DNA of 64,000 nt from Caballeronia jiangsuensis (GTDB lineage Bacteria > Pseudomonadota > Gammaproteobacteria > Burkholderiales > Burkholderiaceae), in NCBI GenBank assembly GCA_000648925.1, contig JFHF01000021.1:1-64000 (forward strand), read 5' to 3'. Both the position numbers and the translations under genes were made by a program. Below, piece after piece: positions 16,492 through 24,432 of the stretch. The notes beneath the pieces are model-generated. The model saw only the letters and a list, made by a program, of their open reading frames with translations. It had not been told where the DNA came from and did no database searches. Every line of letters starts with the position of its first letter. The first letter of the stretch is position 1.

Positions 16492-16704
16492 TCAATAGAA
16501 TTTCTTCGGCAATTGTGCGCGACGGATCTGCTTGCGCAGACGAGCGACAGCAGCAGCTTTCTTGCGCTTGCGCTCGGTGGTCGGCTTTTCATAGGCCATG
16601 CGCGACTTGAGTTCTTGAATCAGGCCCGTGCGTTCGACGGTACGGCGAAAACGACGCATGGCGACGTCGAAAGGCTCGTTCTCTTTCAACAGTACTTTAG
16701 TCAT
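16492..16704 (-). CDS. rpsU: 30S ribosomal protein S21
   Basis: A 70-aa basic protein, the full family length. It starts MTKVLLKENEPFDVAMRRF and continues FRRTVERTGL then SRMAYEKPTTERKRKKAA, all hallmark S21 sequence. S21 joins the small subunit last and helps pairing of mRNA with the 16S 3' end. The ATG at 16702-16704 has only a short GAG upstream. It is transcribed alone here, without dnaG or rpoD beside it, which is common in Burkholderia where several rpsU copies exist. A strong terminator follows. Confidence 0.97.
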   Translation of the reverse strand: MTKVLLKENEPFDVAMRRFRRTVERTGLIQELKSRMAYEKPTTERKRKKAAAVARLRKQIRRAQLPKKFY

Positions 16705-16868
16705 TGAAATCTCGGTTGATCTGGCCCTGCCAGAATTTAGGGCAAAACGCAATTGTACACTTTTTGAGAGTCGGCCTGCACGCACTTTGTACGAAAACCC
16801 GTACACGCGGACTTGGGAATCACATCGTAGGTCGTTGAATCGAGACGACAATCCCGAAATACCCGGGT

Positions 16869-17207
16869 TCAGAACCCGCGTGAACGGACAGGCCGCGAAT
16901 CGGGCGCGGCTTCGCGCGCGTCGGGCTGGTCGATGGTCACGTCCGATCGAGCGAGCGCGACGCAGGGCAAAATCCATCCCGCGGTCTTTTCCTCGGCGGT
17001 AAGTCCGGGCCACTCGATGCGATACGCGATCTCGCCATCGACGAGCCGGCACATGCACGCGCGGCAGGTGCCGTTGCGGCACGATCGCGGCAGCGACAGA
17101 CCCGCCTGCAGCGCCGCTTCGAGGAGCGTGACGTCGTCCCTTACCGCGACGAAGTGCCCGCCCGGCTCGATGACCATCGCGAAGGCGCGCGGCGCGTCGT
17201 CGCTCAC
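16869..17207 (-). CDS. 2Fe-2S ferredoxin-type protein
   Basis: Predicted 112-aa electron-carrier protein. The plant-type 2Fe-2S motif is present: CRNGTCRAC (C-x4-C-x2-C) near residue 43-51 and the fourth Cys in WILPCVALA near 82. It starts with GTG at 17205-17207, whose bases overlap the TGA of the YigZ gene (GTGA), so translation is coupled. The partner reductase is not in the neighbourhood. The C-terminal 20 residues are polar and probably disordered. Confidence 0.88.
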   Translation of the reverse strand: MSDDAPRAFAMVIEPGGHFVAVRDDVTLLEAALQAGLSLPRSCRNGTCRACMCRLVDGEIAYRIEWPGLTAEEKTAGWILPCVALARSDVTIDQPDAREAAPDSRPVRSRGF

Positions 17208-17797
17208 GCTTTCACCTCGACAGCCGCGCGGCCGTTGGTGAGATCGCGCAGTTCGGCGGCCGCCGGCTCGCGCGCCACGGCGGGCATGCGCACCACGAGG
17301 CGCACGCTCATCCCGTATTCGCTTTGCACGAGTTCGGCGTCGTGCTGCTCGATCCAGCGGCGCACGCGCGCTTCGTCGGCGTAGTCGATTTCGATGCCGA
17401 TCAACCCGCGCTCGATGCGTTCGATGCGCTCGGCCAGCTGCATCGCGCTGGCGATCGCGTCGGTATAGGCGCGCACGAGGCCGCCCGCGCCCAGCTTGAT
17501 GCCGCCGTAGTAGCGCACGACGGCCGCCAGCACGCCATCGACTTCGTGATGGCGCAGCACTTCGAGAATCGGCCGGCCGGCGGTGCCGGAGGGCTCGCCG
17601 TCGTCGGACATGCCCGACTGACCGCCCGCGAGCAGCGCCCAGCAGACGTGCGTGGCCGTCGGATGCTCGGCGCGCAGACGTTCGAGTTCGCGCATGGCTT
17701 CATCGCGGTTCGCGACGGGCAGCGCGAGCGCGATGAAACGGCTCTTGCGGATGTCGATTTCGGCGCTGACGGGAGAGGCGAGGGTGTACGTTGGCAA
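17204..17797 (-). CDS. yigZ: YigZ/IMPACT family protein
   Basis: Predicted 197-aa protein of the YigZ (UPF0029/IMPACT) family. Motifs: KSRFIALALPV near residue 19, SDDGEPSGTAGRPILEVL near 65-82, and VRYYGGIKLGAGGLVRAY near 93-110, all diagnostic. The C-terminal DUF1949 part (about 137-195) has the ferredoxin-like fold strands. The start must lie after an in-frame TGA 33 nt upstream; the only usual start codon there is TTG at 17795-17797, so TTG is used. The gene overlaps the ferredoxin gene downstream. Function is unclear; related proteins are linked to translation control. Confidence 0.9.
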   Translation of the reverse strand: MPTYTLASPVSAEIDIRKSRFIALALPVANRDEAMRELERLRAEHPTATHVCWALLAGGQSGMSDDGEPSGTAGRPILEVLRHHEVDGVLAAVVRYYGGIKLGAGGLVRAYTDAIASAMQLAERIERIERGLIGIEIDYADEARVRRWIEQHDAELVQSEYGMSVRLVVRMPAVAREPAAAELRDLTNGRAAVEVKA

Positions 17798-17850
17798 AGC
17801 GAAAATGCGCGGAAGGCAAATGTCGAATCATAGCCGCTCGGCGCGCTCGC

Positions 17851-18390
17851 CTATGCGGCGGCGTCCGAGGCCGTGTTCAGCGCGCGCTGCATCAGCACCG
17901 TATCGACCCATCGTCCGTGCTTGAAGCCGACATCGCGCAAAACGCCGACATGCTCGAAGCCGAGCCGCGCGTGCAGCGCGATCGATCCGGCGTTGCCGCT
18001 GTTGCCGATCACCGCGATCATCTGCCGCCACGGTCCGCGTTCGCATCGCTCGATGAGCGCCGTGAGCAGCGCGAGGCCGATACCGCTGCGGCCGAAACCC
18101 TCGGCGACATAGACCGAATCTTCGATCGTATGGCGGTAAGCCGAGCGCGGCCGGTAAGCCGACGCATACGCATAGCCCGCCAGCCGGCCATCGAGTTCGG
18201 CGACGAGATAGGGCAGGCCCGCCGCCGCGATCGCCGCGTGACGCGCGCGCATGTCGTCGGCTGACGGGGCGATCTCCTCGAAAGTCGCGAGCGCGTGTTC
18301 GACATAGTGCGCATAGATGCGCGCGATGGCGTCGAAGTCCCCGGGCGCGGCGTCGCGCACGAGCGGGCGCGGGCAATCGTGTGAGCTCAT
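17851..18390 (-). CDS. GNAT family N-acetyltransferase
   Basis: Predicted 179-aa acetyltransferase of the phosphinothricin acetyltransferase-like branch. Motifs: VRDAAPGDFDAIARIYAHYV near residue 11, ATFEEIAPS (the T-F-E/D segment typical of PAT/Bar/MddA relatives), and the acetyl-CoA loop GFGRSGIGLALL near 98-109, then AVIGNSGNAGSIALHARLGF near 123-142. Such enzymes acetylate methionine sulfoximine, phosphinothricin or similar amino-acid analogues. The ATG at 18388-18390 has no obvious ribosome binding site; the longer frame to 18672 looks non-coding. Same strand as yigZ, 53 bp upstream of it. Confidence 0.88.
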   Translation of the reverse strand: MSSHDCPRPLVRDAAPGDFDAIARIYAHYVEHALATFEEIAPSADDMRARHAAIAAAGLPYLVAELDGRLAGYAYASAYRPRSAYRHTIEDSVYVAEGFGRSGIGLALLTALIERCERGPWRQMIAVIGNSGNAGSIALHARLGFEHVGVLRDVGFKHGRWVDTVLMQRALNTASDAAA

Positions 18391-18664
18391 AGTTGTCGTT
18401 CGATGCAAGGAAAAACGCCGTTTCTGGTCTGGCCATTTTCGCACGGCGCACGGTCGGCAAAAAAAGGGTTCGCGGGCCGTGCGGAAGCCCACTAAAAGGG
18501 CGAGTTTTAGGGCAAAGAAACGTTGAATCGGGCGATGCGCGGCCCCTAAACTAGGTCGTTTGTCCGAGACTCTCGCAAGAGCGGCGCAACACGAGCCGAC
18601 GTAGTCGAGCAGGGAACGAAAAACGCGCGCGCGACGTGCCTCGCGCCGCGGTCCATAACACGCA

Positions 18665-20251
18665 ATGAACAAAATTCAACGTGGTGCGCTGGCGGCGCTT
18701 CTGATCGTCATCGTGGTAATCGCGGCGCTTGCGCCGGCGGGGATCGGTTTTCTGTTCGCGCAGCGCAGCCAGCGGCATGACGAGGCCGAACGCCTCAACA
18801 CGGTCGCGCGAGCCGCGCTCCATCGCGCCGAAGACGTGACGCGACGTCTATCGGGTGCGCTCGGGGAAATCGGCAAGGTGGCGGCGACGCCATGCTCGCC
18901 GCCGTATCTGAAAGAGCTGCGGCGCATCGCGCTCACGCACGAACAGGTGCGCGACGCCGGCGCCTACGATCACGATGGCCGCTGGCAATGTTCGTCGCTG
19001 CTCGGCGCGGTGTCGGCGGGCGTGCTCGATGGCCTCACGCTGCCGCCGCCCGACTGGCGCTCGCGCGACGGCATCATGGCGTGGTACGGCCTGTCGCGTC
19101 TGCCGGGCGGCAAGTCTTCGCTCGTGATGGGGCGCAACGGCTTCTACGTCGCCGCCGATCCTTCGCTCTATGTCGATACGCTCGATGCCAACGATGAAGT
19201 CGCGAGCGGCGTCGCCGTCATCAACACGGAAGTGAGCCGCGTGATCGCGACCACGCCCGCCACCGACGCCAACGCCATCCTCGCCGTCTATCGCACCGCG
19301 GCGCCCGCGCGCGACTGCTCGCCGTATGTCGTGCGCCGTTCGGTGTCGATGCCGCTCGCGGTCGTCGTGAGCGCGCCGCATCAGACGCTGCATCAGCGCC
19401 TGCGCACGCTGCCCTGGGGCTGGCTGCTCGGCGGCGTCGTGGTCGGACTCGCGTGCGCGAGCTGGGCGGCGTTCTTCATCGTGCGCCGGCTTTCTCCGCG
19501 CGGCCAGTTGACCGACGCGGTGCGGCGGCATCAGTTCATCGTCGCGTATCAGCCGATCGTCGATCTCGGCACGCGACGCTGCGTCGGCGCCGAAGCGCTC
19601 GTGCGCTGGAAGTATCACGATCGCATCGTGCGGCCCGATCATTTCATCCCGCTCGCGGAACACCGCGGGCTGATTCAGGCGATCACCGATCAGGTGCTCG
19701 ACACGATCCTGCTGGAACTCGGCGATTTTCTTAAGCGCTACCCGGAGTACTACGTGTCGGTGAATCTCTCGGCGCAGGATCTCACGACGCATCGTTTTCT
19801 CGACGTGCTCGGCCCGGCGATCGCGCAACAGGGCGTGCGGCCGTCGCAAATCCGCATCGAGGCGACCGAGCGCAGCTTTCTCGATGCCGAAGCCGCCAAG
19901 GAAGTCATCAGCGCGTTCCGGGACGCGGGCCACGCCGTCTATCTCGACGATTTCGGCACCGGCTATTCGAGTCTTTCACATCTGCAGAACTTTCGCATCG
20001 ACGGCCTGAAGATCGACAAGTCCTTCGTCGATACCGTCGGACAGGATGCGGCGTCGAGCAGCGTCGCGTCGCACATCATCGACATGGCCACGACGCTCGA
20101 TGTGCAGGTGATCGCCGAAGGCATCGAGCACGAGGAGCAGGCCGCGTATCTGTACGCGCGCGGCGCGCAGTTCGGGCAGGGCTGGCTCTTTTCCGCGCCG
20201 CTTACCGCAGCGGAATTCATCCGTTACGCGGGCCGGACGCGCGGCGCTTGA
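18665..20251 (+). CDS. CSS-motif EAL c-di-GMP phosphodiesterase
   Basis: Predicted 528-aa inner-membrane enzyme that degrades cyclic di-GMP. One membrane helix at the N-terminus (about 8-30), a periplasmic CSS-motif domain with C-S-S near residue 109 (WQCSSLLG), a second helix about 255-278, then an EAL domain. Catalytic motifs are intact: EALVRW near 309, NLSAQDL near 367, E in EATERSF near 400, DDFGTGYSS near 428, EGIEHEEQ near 483. The redox-sensitive periplasmic cysteines in this family (E. coli PdeC group) control activity via DsbA/B. The start ATG has no clear ribosome binding site. It stands alone, divergent from the acetyltransferase gene. Confidence 0.94.
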   Translation: MNKIQRGALAALLIVIVVIAALAPAGIGFLFAQRSQRHDEAERLNTVARAALHRAEDVTRRLSGALGEIGKVAATPCSPPYLKELRRIALTHEQVRDAGAYDHDGRWQCSSLLGAVSAGVLDGLTLPPPDWRSRDGIMAWYGLSRLPGGKSSLVMGRNGFYVAADPSLYVDTLDANDEVASGVAVINTEVSRVIATTPATDANAILAVYRTAAPARDCSPYVVRRSVSMPLAVVVSAPHQTLHQRLRTLPWGWLLGGVVVGLACASWAAFFIVRRLSPRGQLTDAVRRHQFIVAYQPIVDLGTRRCVGAEALVRWKYHDRIVRPDHFIPLAEHRGLIQAITDQVLDTILLELGDFLKRYPEYYVSVNLSAQDLTTHRFLDVLGPAIAQQGVRPSQIRIEATERSFLDAEAAKEVISAFRDAGHAVYLDDFGTGYSSLSHLQNFRIDGLKIDKSFVDTVGQDAASSSVASHIIDMATTLDVQVIAEGIEHEEQAAYLYARGAQFGQGWLFSAPLTAAEFIRYAGRTRGA

Positions 20252-20300
20252 TCGATACCGAATCGTCCTCACATTAGTCGTTTCCAGACGAGGCACGACC

Positions 20301-20699
20301 ATGAACGACCAGACAGCCACCGCTTTCCTGCGCGACGTGCGGCATCCGCTGCTCGCGCTTCATCGCAGCGTGCTCGCGCATCTGCGCGCGCGCCACGAAG
20401 CCGAGTTCGGGCCGGTGTCGCCGGGCGAATTCCTGCAGATCGTGATCAACGGTTCGGCGTATCGCTGGCTCGCGCCGCTGTCGACGCTGATCGCCGCCAT
20501 CGACGACGTGCTCGACGACGACGAAGCCACCGCCGACGCCCGCATCGCGCACGCGAAGGCGGTCGTCGACATGTTCAGCGCCGGCACGCGCGATCCCGTC
20601 TTCGCGGAGCATTTCCTGCCCTTGCTGCAGGACAGCCCGGAGATCGCCGTGGCGAACGGGCAGGTCGCGCAGCACGTGCGGAGCGTCGCGCGCGCGTGA
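20301..20699 (+). CDS. conserved hypothetical protein, 132 aa
   Basis: Predicted 132-aa soluble, helical protein with no recognised domain. It contains HPLLALHRSVLAHLRARHEA near the N-terminus, a WLAPLSTLIAAIDDVLDD helix in the middle and an acidic C-terminal half. No signal peptide or membrane segment. GAGGCACGACC upstream of the ATG at 20301 provides a ribosome binding site. It follows the EAL gene by 49 bp on the same strand, so the two may be co-transcribed. I do not know its role. Confidence 0.75.
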   Translation: MNDQTATAFLRDVRHPLLALHRSVLAHLRARHEAEFGPVSPGEFLQIVINGSAYRWLAPLSTLIAAIDDVLDDDEATADARIAHAKAVVDMFSAGTRDPVFAEHFLPLLQDSPEIAVANGQVAQHVRSVARA

Positions 20700-20842
20700 A
20701 AGGCCGGCGCGCGGTCTATCGAAAATGCGACCTGAAAAACGCAAGTTTCGCCGGCCGCGCGTATGCGGGTTTTCCTGTCTGTCGCACGCGGGCAGCGTTG
20801 CGCGGCGGGCGCATGAGCGCGCCGCCGCTCGCGCCGTCTTGA

Positions 20843-20857
20843 TGCTGCGTCGCAGCA
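20843..20857. promoter_or_regulatory. 15-bp palindrome upstream of arginine block
   Basis: TGCTGCGTCGCAGCA is a perfect 7-1-7 palindrome about 126 bp upstream of aotQ. A TGTCGC element, the half-site core of Pseudomonas AraC-type ArgR as I recall it, lies at 20780-20785. Either could be an operator. The 283-bp spacer holds no gene. Confidence 0.35.
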
Positions 20858-20982
20858 AACACGCTTCCTCATCATTGAGCGATTGATCTTCGCTTGCGAG
20901 TATCGCCGCCATCGCCGGAGCGTATCTTTCGAAGCGCGCTCCGTCTCTTTCCGATCAACACGAAAGACGTTGGAGGCGACAC

Positions 20983-21672
20983 TTGAACCTGTACGGCTTC
21001 GGCCCGGTCCTTTGGGCGGGCGCTAAAGAAACGCTCGCGCTCGCGGTGCTGTCTCTCGCGGTATCGGTGCTGCTCGGCCTGGCCGGGGCATCGGCGAAAC
21101 TTTCGCGTCACGCGCCGTTGCGCGGCATCGCGACTGCATACACGACGCTCATCCGCTCCGTACCCGATCTCGTGCTGATGCTGCTGCTCTTCTACAGCAT
21201 CCAGATCGCGGTGAACAATCTGACCGATGCCTTCGGCTGGGACCAGTTCGACATCGATCCGTTCACGGCCGGCGTGCTCACGCTCGGTTTCATCTACGGC
21301 GCGTACTTCACCGAAACCTTTCGCGGCGCCTTTCTCGCGGTGCCGCGCGGCCAACTGGAAGCGGGCAGCGCATACGGCATGAGCGGCATGCGCGTGTTCG
21401 GCCGCATCCTCTTTCCGCAGATGATGCGCTTCGCGCTGCCGGGCATCGGCAACAACTGGCAGGTGCTCGTGAAGGCGACGGCGCTCGTGTCGATCATCGG
21501 TCTCGCCGATGTCGTGAAGGCCGCGCAGGACGCGGGCAAGAGCACCTTCAACATGTTCTTCTTCATCCTGATCGCGGCGCTGATCTATCTCGCGATCACG
21601 AGCGCGTCCAATCTCGTGCTGATGGCGCTCGAGCGCCGCTATTCGATCGGCGTGCGGCACGCCGAACTCTGA
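20983..21672 (+). CDS. aotQ: arginine/ornithine ABC transporter permease
   Basis: Predicted 229-aa inner-membrane permease (HisQ/ArtQ/AotQ type). It has five or so helices and the EAA loop that contacts the ATPase: EAGSAYGMSGMRVFGRILFP near residue 127-146. Early helices include LLGLAGASAKLSRHA and SVPDLVLMLLLFY, typical of polar amino-acid permeases. The start is TTG at 20983, backed by GGAGG 6 nt upstream. It is the first gene of an 11-gene plus-strand block for arginine uptake and breakdown and pairs with aotM next door. Confidence 0.93.
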   Translation: MNLYGFGPVLWAGAKETLALAVLSLAVSVLLGLAGASAKLSRHAPLRGIATAYTTLIRSVPDLVLMLLLFYSIQIAVNNLTDAFGWDQFDIDPFTAGVLTLGFIYGAYFTETFRGAFLAVPRGQLEAGSAYGMSGMRVFGRILFPQMMRFALPGIGNNWQVLVKATALVSIIGLADVVKAAQDAGKSTFNMFFFILIAALIYLAITSASNLVLMALERRYSIGVRHAEL

Positions 21673-21695
21673 CCTACGCCAGCGAGCGACAAGCC

Positions 21696-22430
21696 ATGAT
21701 CCAGATCTTCGCCGAATACTGGCGTCCGTTTTTGTACTCCGACGGCATGCGCGCGTCGGGCCTCGTCGTCACCTTATGGCTGCTCGCGGCCTCGATCGTG
21801 CTCGGCTTTTGCGCGGCGGTGCCGCTCGCCTGCGCGCGCGTGTCGCGCAATCGCTGGCTCTCGACGCCGGTGCGCATCTACACGTACGTGTTTCGCGGCA
21901 CGCCGCTCTATGTGCAACTGCTGCTGCTCTACACGGGCATGTACAGCCTGGAATTCGTGCGCACGCAATCCCTGCTCGAAGCGTTCTTTCGCAGCGGCTT
22001 CAATTGCGCGATTCTCGCGTTCGCCCTGAACACCTGCGCCTACACGACCGAAATCTTCGCCGGCGCGATCCGCGCGATTCCCCACGGCGAAGTGGAAGCC
22101 GCGCGCGCCTACGGCATGAGCACGTTCACGATGTATCGCCGCGTGATCCTGCCGTCGGCGCTGCGCCGCGCCTTGCCTTTGTACAGCAACGAAGTGATCC
22201 TGATGCTGCACGCGACGACCGTCGCCTTCACCGCGACCGTGCCGGATATCCTCAAGGTCGCGCGCGATGCGAATTCGGCCACCTATCAATCGTTCGAGTC
22301 GTTCGGCATCGCGGCGCTCCTGTACGTGGCGATTTCGTTCGCGCTCGTCGCGGCTTTCCGGCGCGCGGAGCAGCACTGGCTCGCGTACCTGCGGCCGGCG
22401 GGCGCGGCGCGCCCGGCACGGCGCGCCTGA
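21696..22430 (+). CDS. aotM: arginine/ornithine ABC transporter permease
   Basis: Predicted 244-aa inner-membrane permease (HisM/ArtM/AotM type), partner of aotQ. The EAA loop is EAARAYGMSTFTMYRRVILP near residue 133-152, preceded by CAYTTEIFAGAIRAIPHGEV. RGTPLYVQLLLLYTGMYSLE near 66-85 is characteristic of HisM-type permeases. The C-terminal ~20 residues are Ala/Arg/Pro-rich and longer than in enterobacterial HisM. It starts 23 bp after aotQ. With aotP and aotJ it makes a complete type-I importer. Confidence 0.93.
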   Translation: MIQIFAEYWRPFLYSDGMRASGLVVTLWLLAASIVLGFCAAVPLACARVSRNRWLSTPVRIYTYVFRGTPLYVQLLLLYTGMYSLEFVRTQSLLEAFFRSGFNCAILAFALNTCAYTTEIFAGAIRAIPHGEVEAARAYGMSTFTMYRRVILPSALRRALPLYSNEVILMLHATTVAFTATVPDILKVARDANSATYQSFESFGIAALLYVAISFALVAAFRRAEQHWLAYLRPAGAARPARRA

Positions 22431-22484
22431 GCGGTAGAATTCGAACCCATGCATCAGTCCCTGTCATCACCCGAGGAGAAAGCG

Positions 22485-23276
22485 TTGGAGCCAACCGCCA
22501 AAGACGTCGCGACCAAGCTCGTCGCCGAGGACATTCACAAGCGCTACGGCGACAACGAAGTGTTGAAGGGCGTCTCGCTCGCCGCCAAAGCAGGCGACGT
22601 GATCAGCATCATCGGCGCGAGCGGCTCGGGCAAGAGCACGTTTTTGCGCTGCATCAACTTTCTGGAGCGGCCGAACGCGGGGCAGATCATCGTCGACGGT
22701 GAAACCGTGCGCACGAAGGCCGACCGCGCCGGCAATCTCGAAGTCGCGGATCACAAGCAGTTGCAGCGCGTGCGCACCAAGCTCGCGATGGTGTTCCAGC
22801 ATTTCAATCTCTGGTCGCACATGACGGCCATCGAGAACGTGATGGAAGCGCCGATGCACGTGCTCGGCGTGTCGAAGAAGGAAGCGGAAGACCGCGCGCG
22901 CACGTATCTGGAGAAAGTGGGCCTGCCGCCGCGCGTCGAGAAGCAGTATCCGTCGCATTTGTCGGGCGGCCAGCAGCAGCGCGTCGCGATTGCGCGCGCG
23001 CTCGCGATGCACCCCGACGTCATGCTCTTCGACGAACCCACGTCCGCGCTCGATCCCGAACTCGTCGGCGAAGTGCTGAAGGTGATGCAGAAGCTCGCCG
23101 AGGAAGGCCGCACGATGATCGTCGTCACGCACGAAATGGGCTTCGCGCGCAACGTGTCGAATCACGTGATGTTCCTGCATCAGGGGCGCACGGAAGAAGA
23201 GGGCGCGCCCGCGGAAGTGCTGAGCGCGCCGAAGAGCGAGCGTCTGCGCCAGTTCCTGTCGGGCAGCCTGAAATAA
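22485..23276 (+). CDS. aotP: arginine/ornithine ABC transporter ATP-binding protein
   Basis: Predicted 263-aa ABC ATPase (HisP type). Walker A GASGSGKS near residue 45-52, Q-loop VFQHFNLWSH, signature LSGGQQQR near 160, Walker B VMLFDEPTSALDPE near 180, and the switch His in VVTHEM. I favour the TTG at 22485, which has CGAGGAGAA 6 nt upstream, over the ATG at 22449, which has no ribosome binding site and adds 12 non-conserved residues. HisP-type proteins start at about this position. It follows aotM by 54 bp. Confidence 0.93.
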   Translation: MEPTAKDVATKLVAEDIHKRYGDNEVLKGVSLAAKAGDVISIIGASGSGKSTFLRCINFLERPNAGQIIVDGETVRTKADRAGNLEVADHKQLQRVRTKLAMVFQHFNLWSHMTAIENVMEAPMHVLGVSKKEAEDRARTYLEKVGLPPRVEKQYPSHLSGGQQQRVAIARALAMHPDVMLFDEPTSALDPELVGEVLKVMQKLAEEGRTMIVVTHEMGFARNVSNHVMFLHQGRTEEEGAPAEVLSAPKSERLRQFLSGSLK

Positions 23277-23277
23277 C

Positions 23278-24300
23278 GTGGCAGGCGCGCCGCTGCAGGT
23301 TGCGATCGTCGCGCTCCCGCCGATGTCGATGAGCGGCATCGGCCCGATCATCGACACACTCACGCTCGCCAACGAGATCGACGGCCATCGTCTCTACGAA
23401 TGGCGCGTTTGTTCCTGGGACGGCCGGCCCGTGCCGCTTTCGGGCGGCGCGCAACTCCCGGCCGATTGCGCGTTCAACGACGCGGTGCGCTGCGACTGGC
23501 TCATCGTCGTGTCGGAGCGCTATCAGCAGTTCGCCGATTACCGGCTCTTTCTCGCGAGCCTGGCGCGCGTCGCGCCGCGCACGCCGCTCGTCACCGGCAT
23601 CCATCACGGCGTGTGGTGGCTCGCGATGGCCGGCCAGCTCGCGCAATATCGCGTCGCGGTGAACTGGGAGACGTATCAGCAATTCACCGAGCAGTTCGAG
23701 CGCGCGATCGTCAGCCAGCAGATTTTCGAAATCGACCGCGACCGCGCCACGTGTTCAGGCGGCCAGGCGAGCATCGACTTCATGCTCGCGATGATCGCGC
23801 GCGATCACGGCCCGGATCTCGCGGAGCGCATCGCGGATTCGCTCGGCATCGGCACCTTGCGCGCGGGCACCGAGCGCCAGCGCATTCCGTTCGTCACCGC
23901 GCCCGGCGAGCGTCATCCGCGCCTGAACGATGCATTGCAACTGATGGAAGCGAACATCGAAGATCCGCTCGCCACCGATGAAATCGCGAGTCTCGTCGGC
24001 ATTTCGCGCCGGCAACTGGAGCGGCTCTTTCGCCAGTATCTCGGCGCGATGCCGTCGAAGTATTACCTCAACCTGCGCCTGACGAAAGCGCGCACGCAGT
24101 TGCAGCGCACGAGCAAATCGGTGGTGCAGATCAGCCTCGCGTGCGGGTTTTCATCGGCGGCGCACTTTTCCAATGCGTATCGCGACCGCTTCGGCGTGAC
24201 GCCGCGCGAGGAGCGCCGCAACTGGATCGAAAAGCAGCGCGGCGGCGCCATCGACGAGCCGCGCGGCGGCGCGCTGATCGAGCCGCCCGAACCCGCCTGA
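23278..24300 (+). CDS. argR: AraC/GlxA-type regulator, ArgR-like
   Basis: Predicted 340-aa transcription activator. Residues about 1-195 form a DJ-1/PfpI (class I glutamine amidotransferase-like) sensing domain without a catalytic triad; residues about 225-325 are a double helix-turn-helix AraC domain (DEIASLVGISRRQLERLFRQ and ISLACGFSSAAHFSNAYRDR). Location after aotP and before the aru genes matches P. aeruginosa aotJQMOP-argR, whose AraC-type ArgR activates arginine uptake and the AST pathway in response to arginine. It starts at GTG 23278, 1 nt after the aotP stop, so it is coupled. Not related to the hexameric E. coli ArgR. Confidence 0.87.
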   Translation: MAGAPLQVAIVALPPMSMSGIGPIIDTLTLANEIDGHRLYEWRVCSWDGRPVPLSGGAQLPADCAFNDAVRCDWLIVVSERYQQFADYRLFLASLARVAPRTPLVTGIHHGVWWLAMAGQLAQYRVAVNWETYQQFTEQFERAIVSQQIFEIDRDRATCSGGQASIDFMLAMIARDHGPDLAERIADSLGIGTLRAGTERQRIPFVTAPGERHPRLNDALQLMEANIEDPLATDEIASLVGISRRQLERLFRQYLGAMPSKYYLNLRLTKARTQLQRTSKSVVQISLACGFSSAAHFSNAYRDRFGVTPREERRNWIEKQRGGAIDEPRGGALIEPPEPA

Positions 24301-24432
24301 AAAGCAGCGAAAAAGCCCATCGAAGCATGTCGCGATCGCGCAAGACGGAACGCGCGCGATTGCCTAATATCGAACCTGATTGCCAAGAACCGGTGCACGA
24401 CACCGATGCACGAACCTGACGAGGAGTGGCTC

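Noticed and set aside
16864..16878. Perfect palindrome CGGGTTC-A-GAACCCG at the end of the ferredoxin gene
   Set aside because: Loop of one base and no T-run; it overlaps coding sequence and is probably chance.
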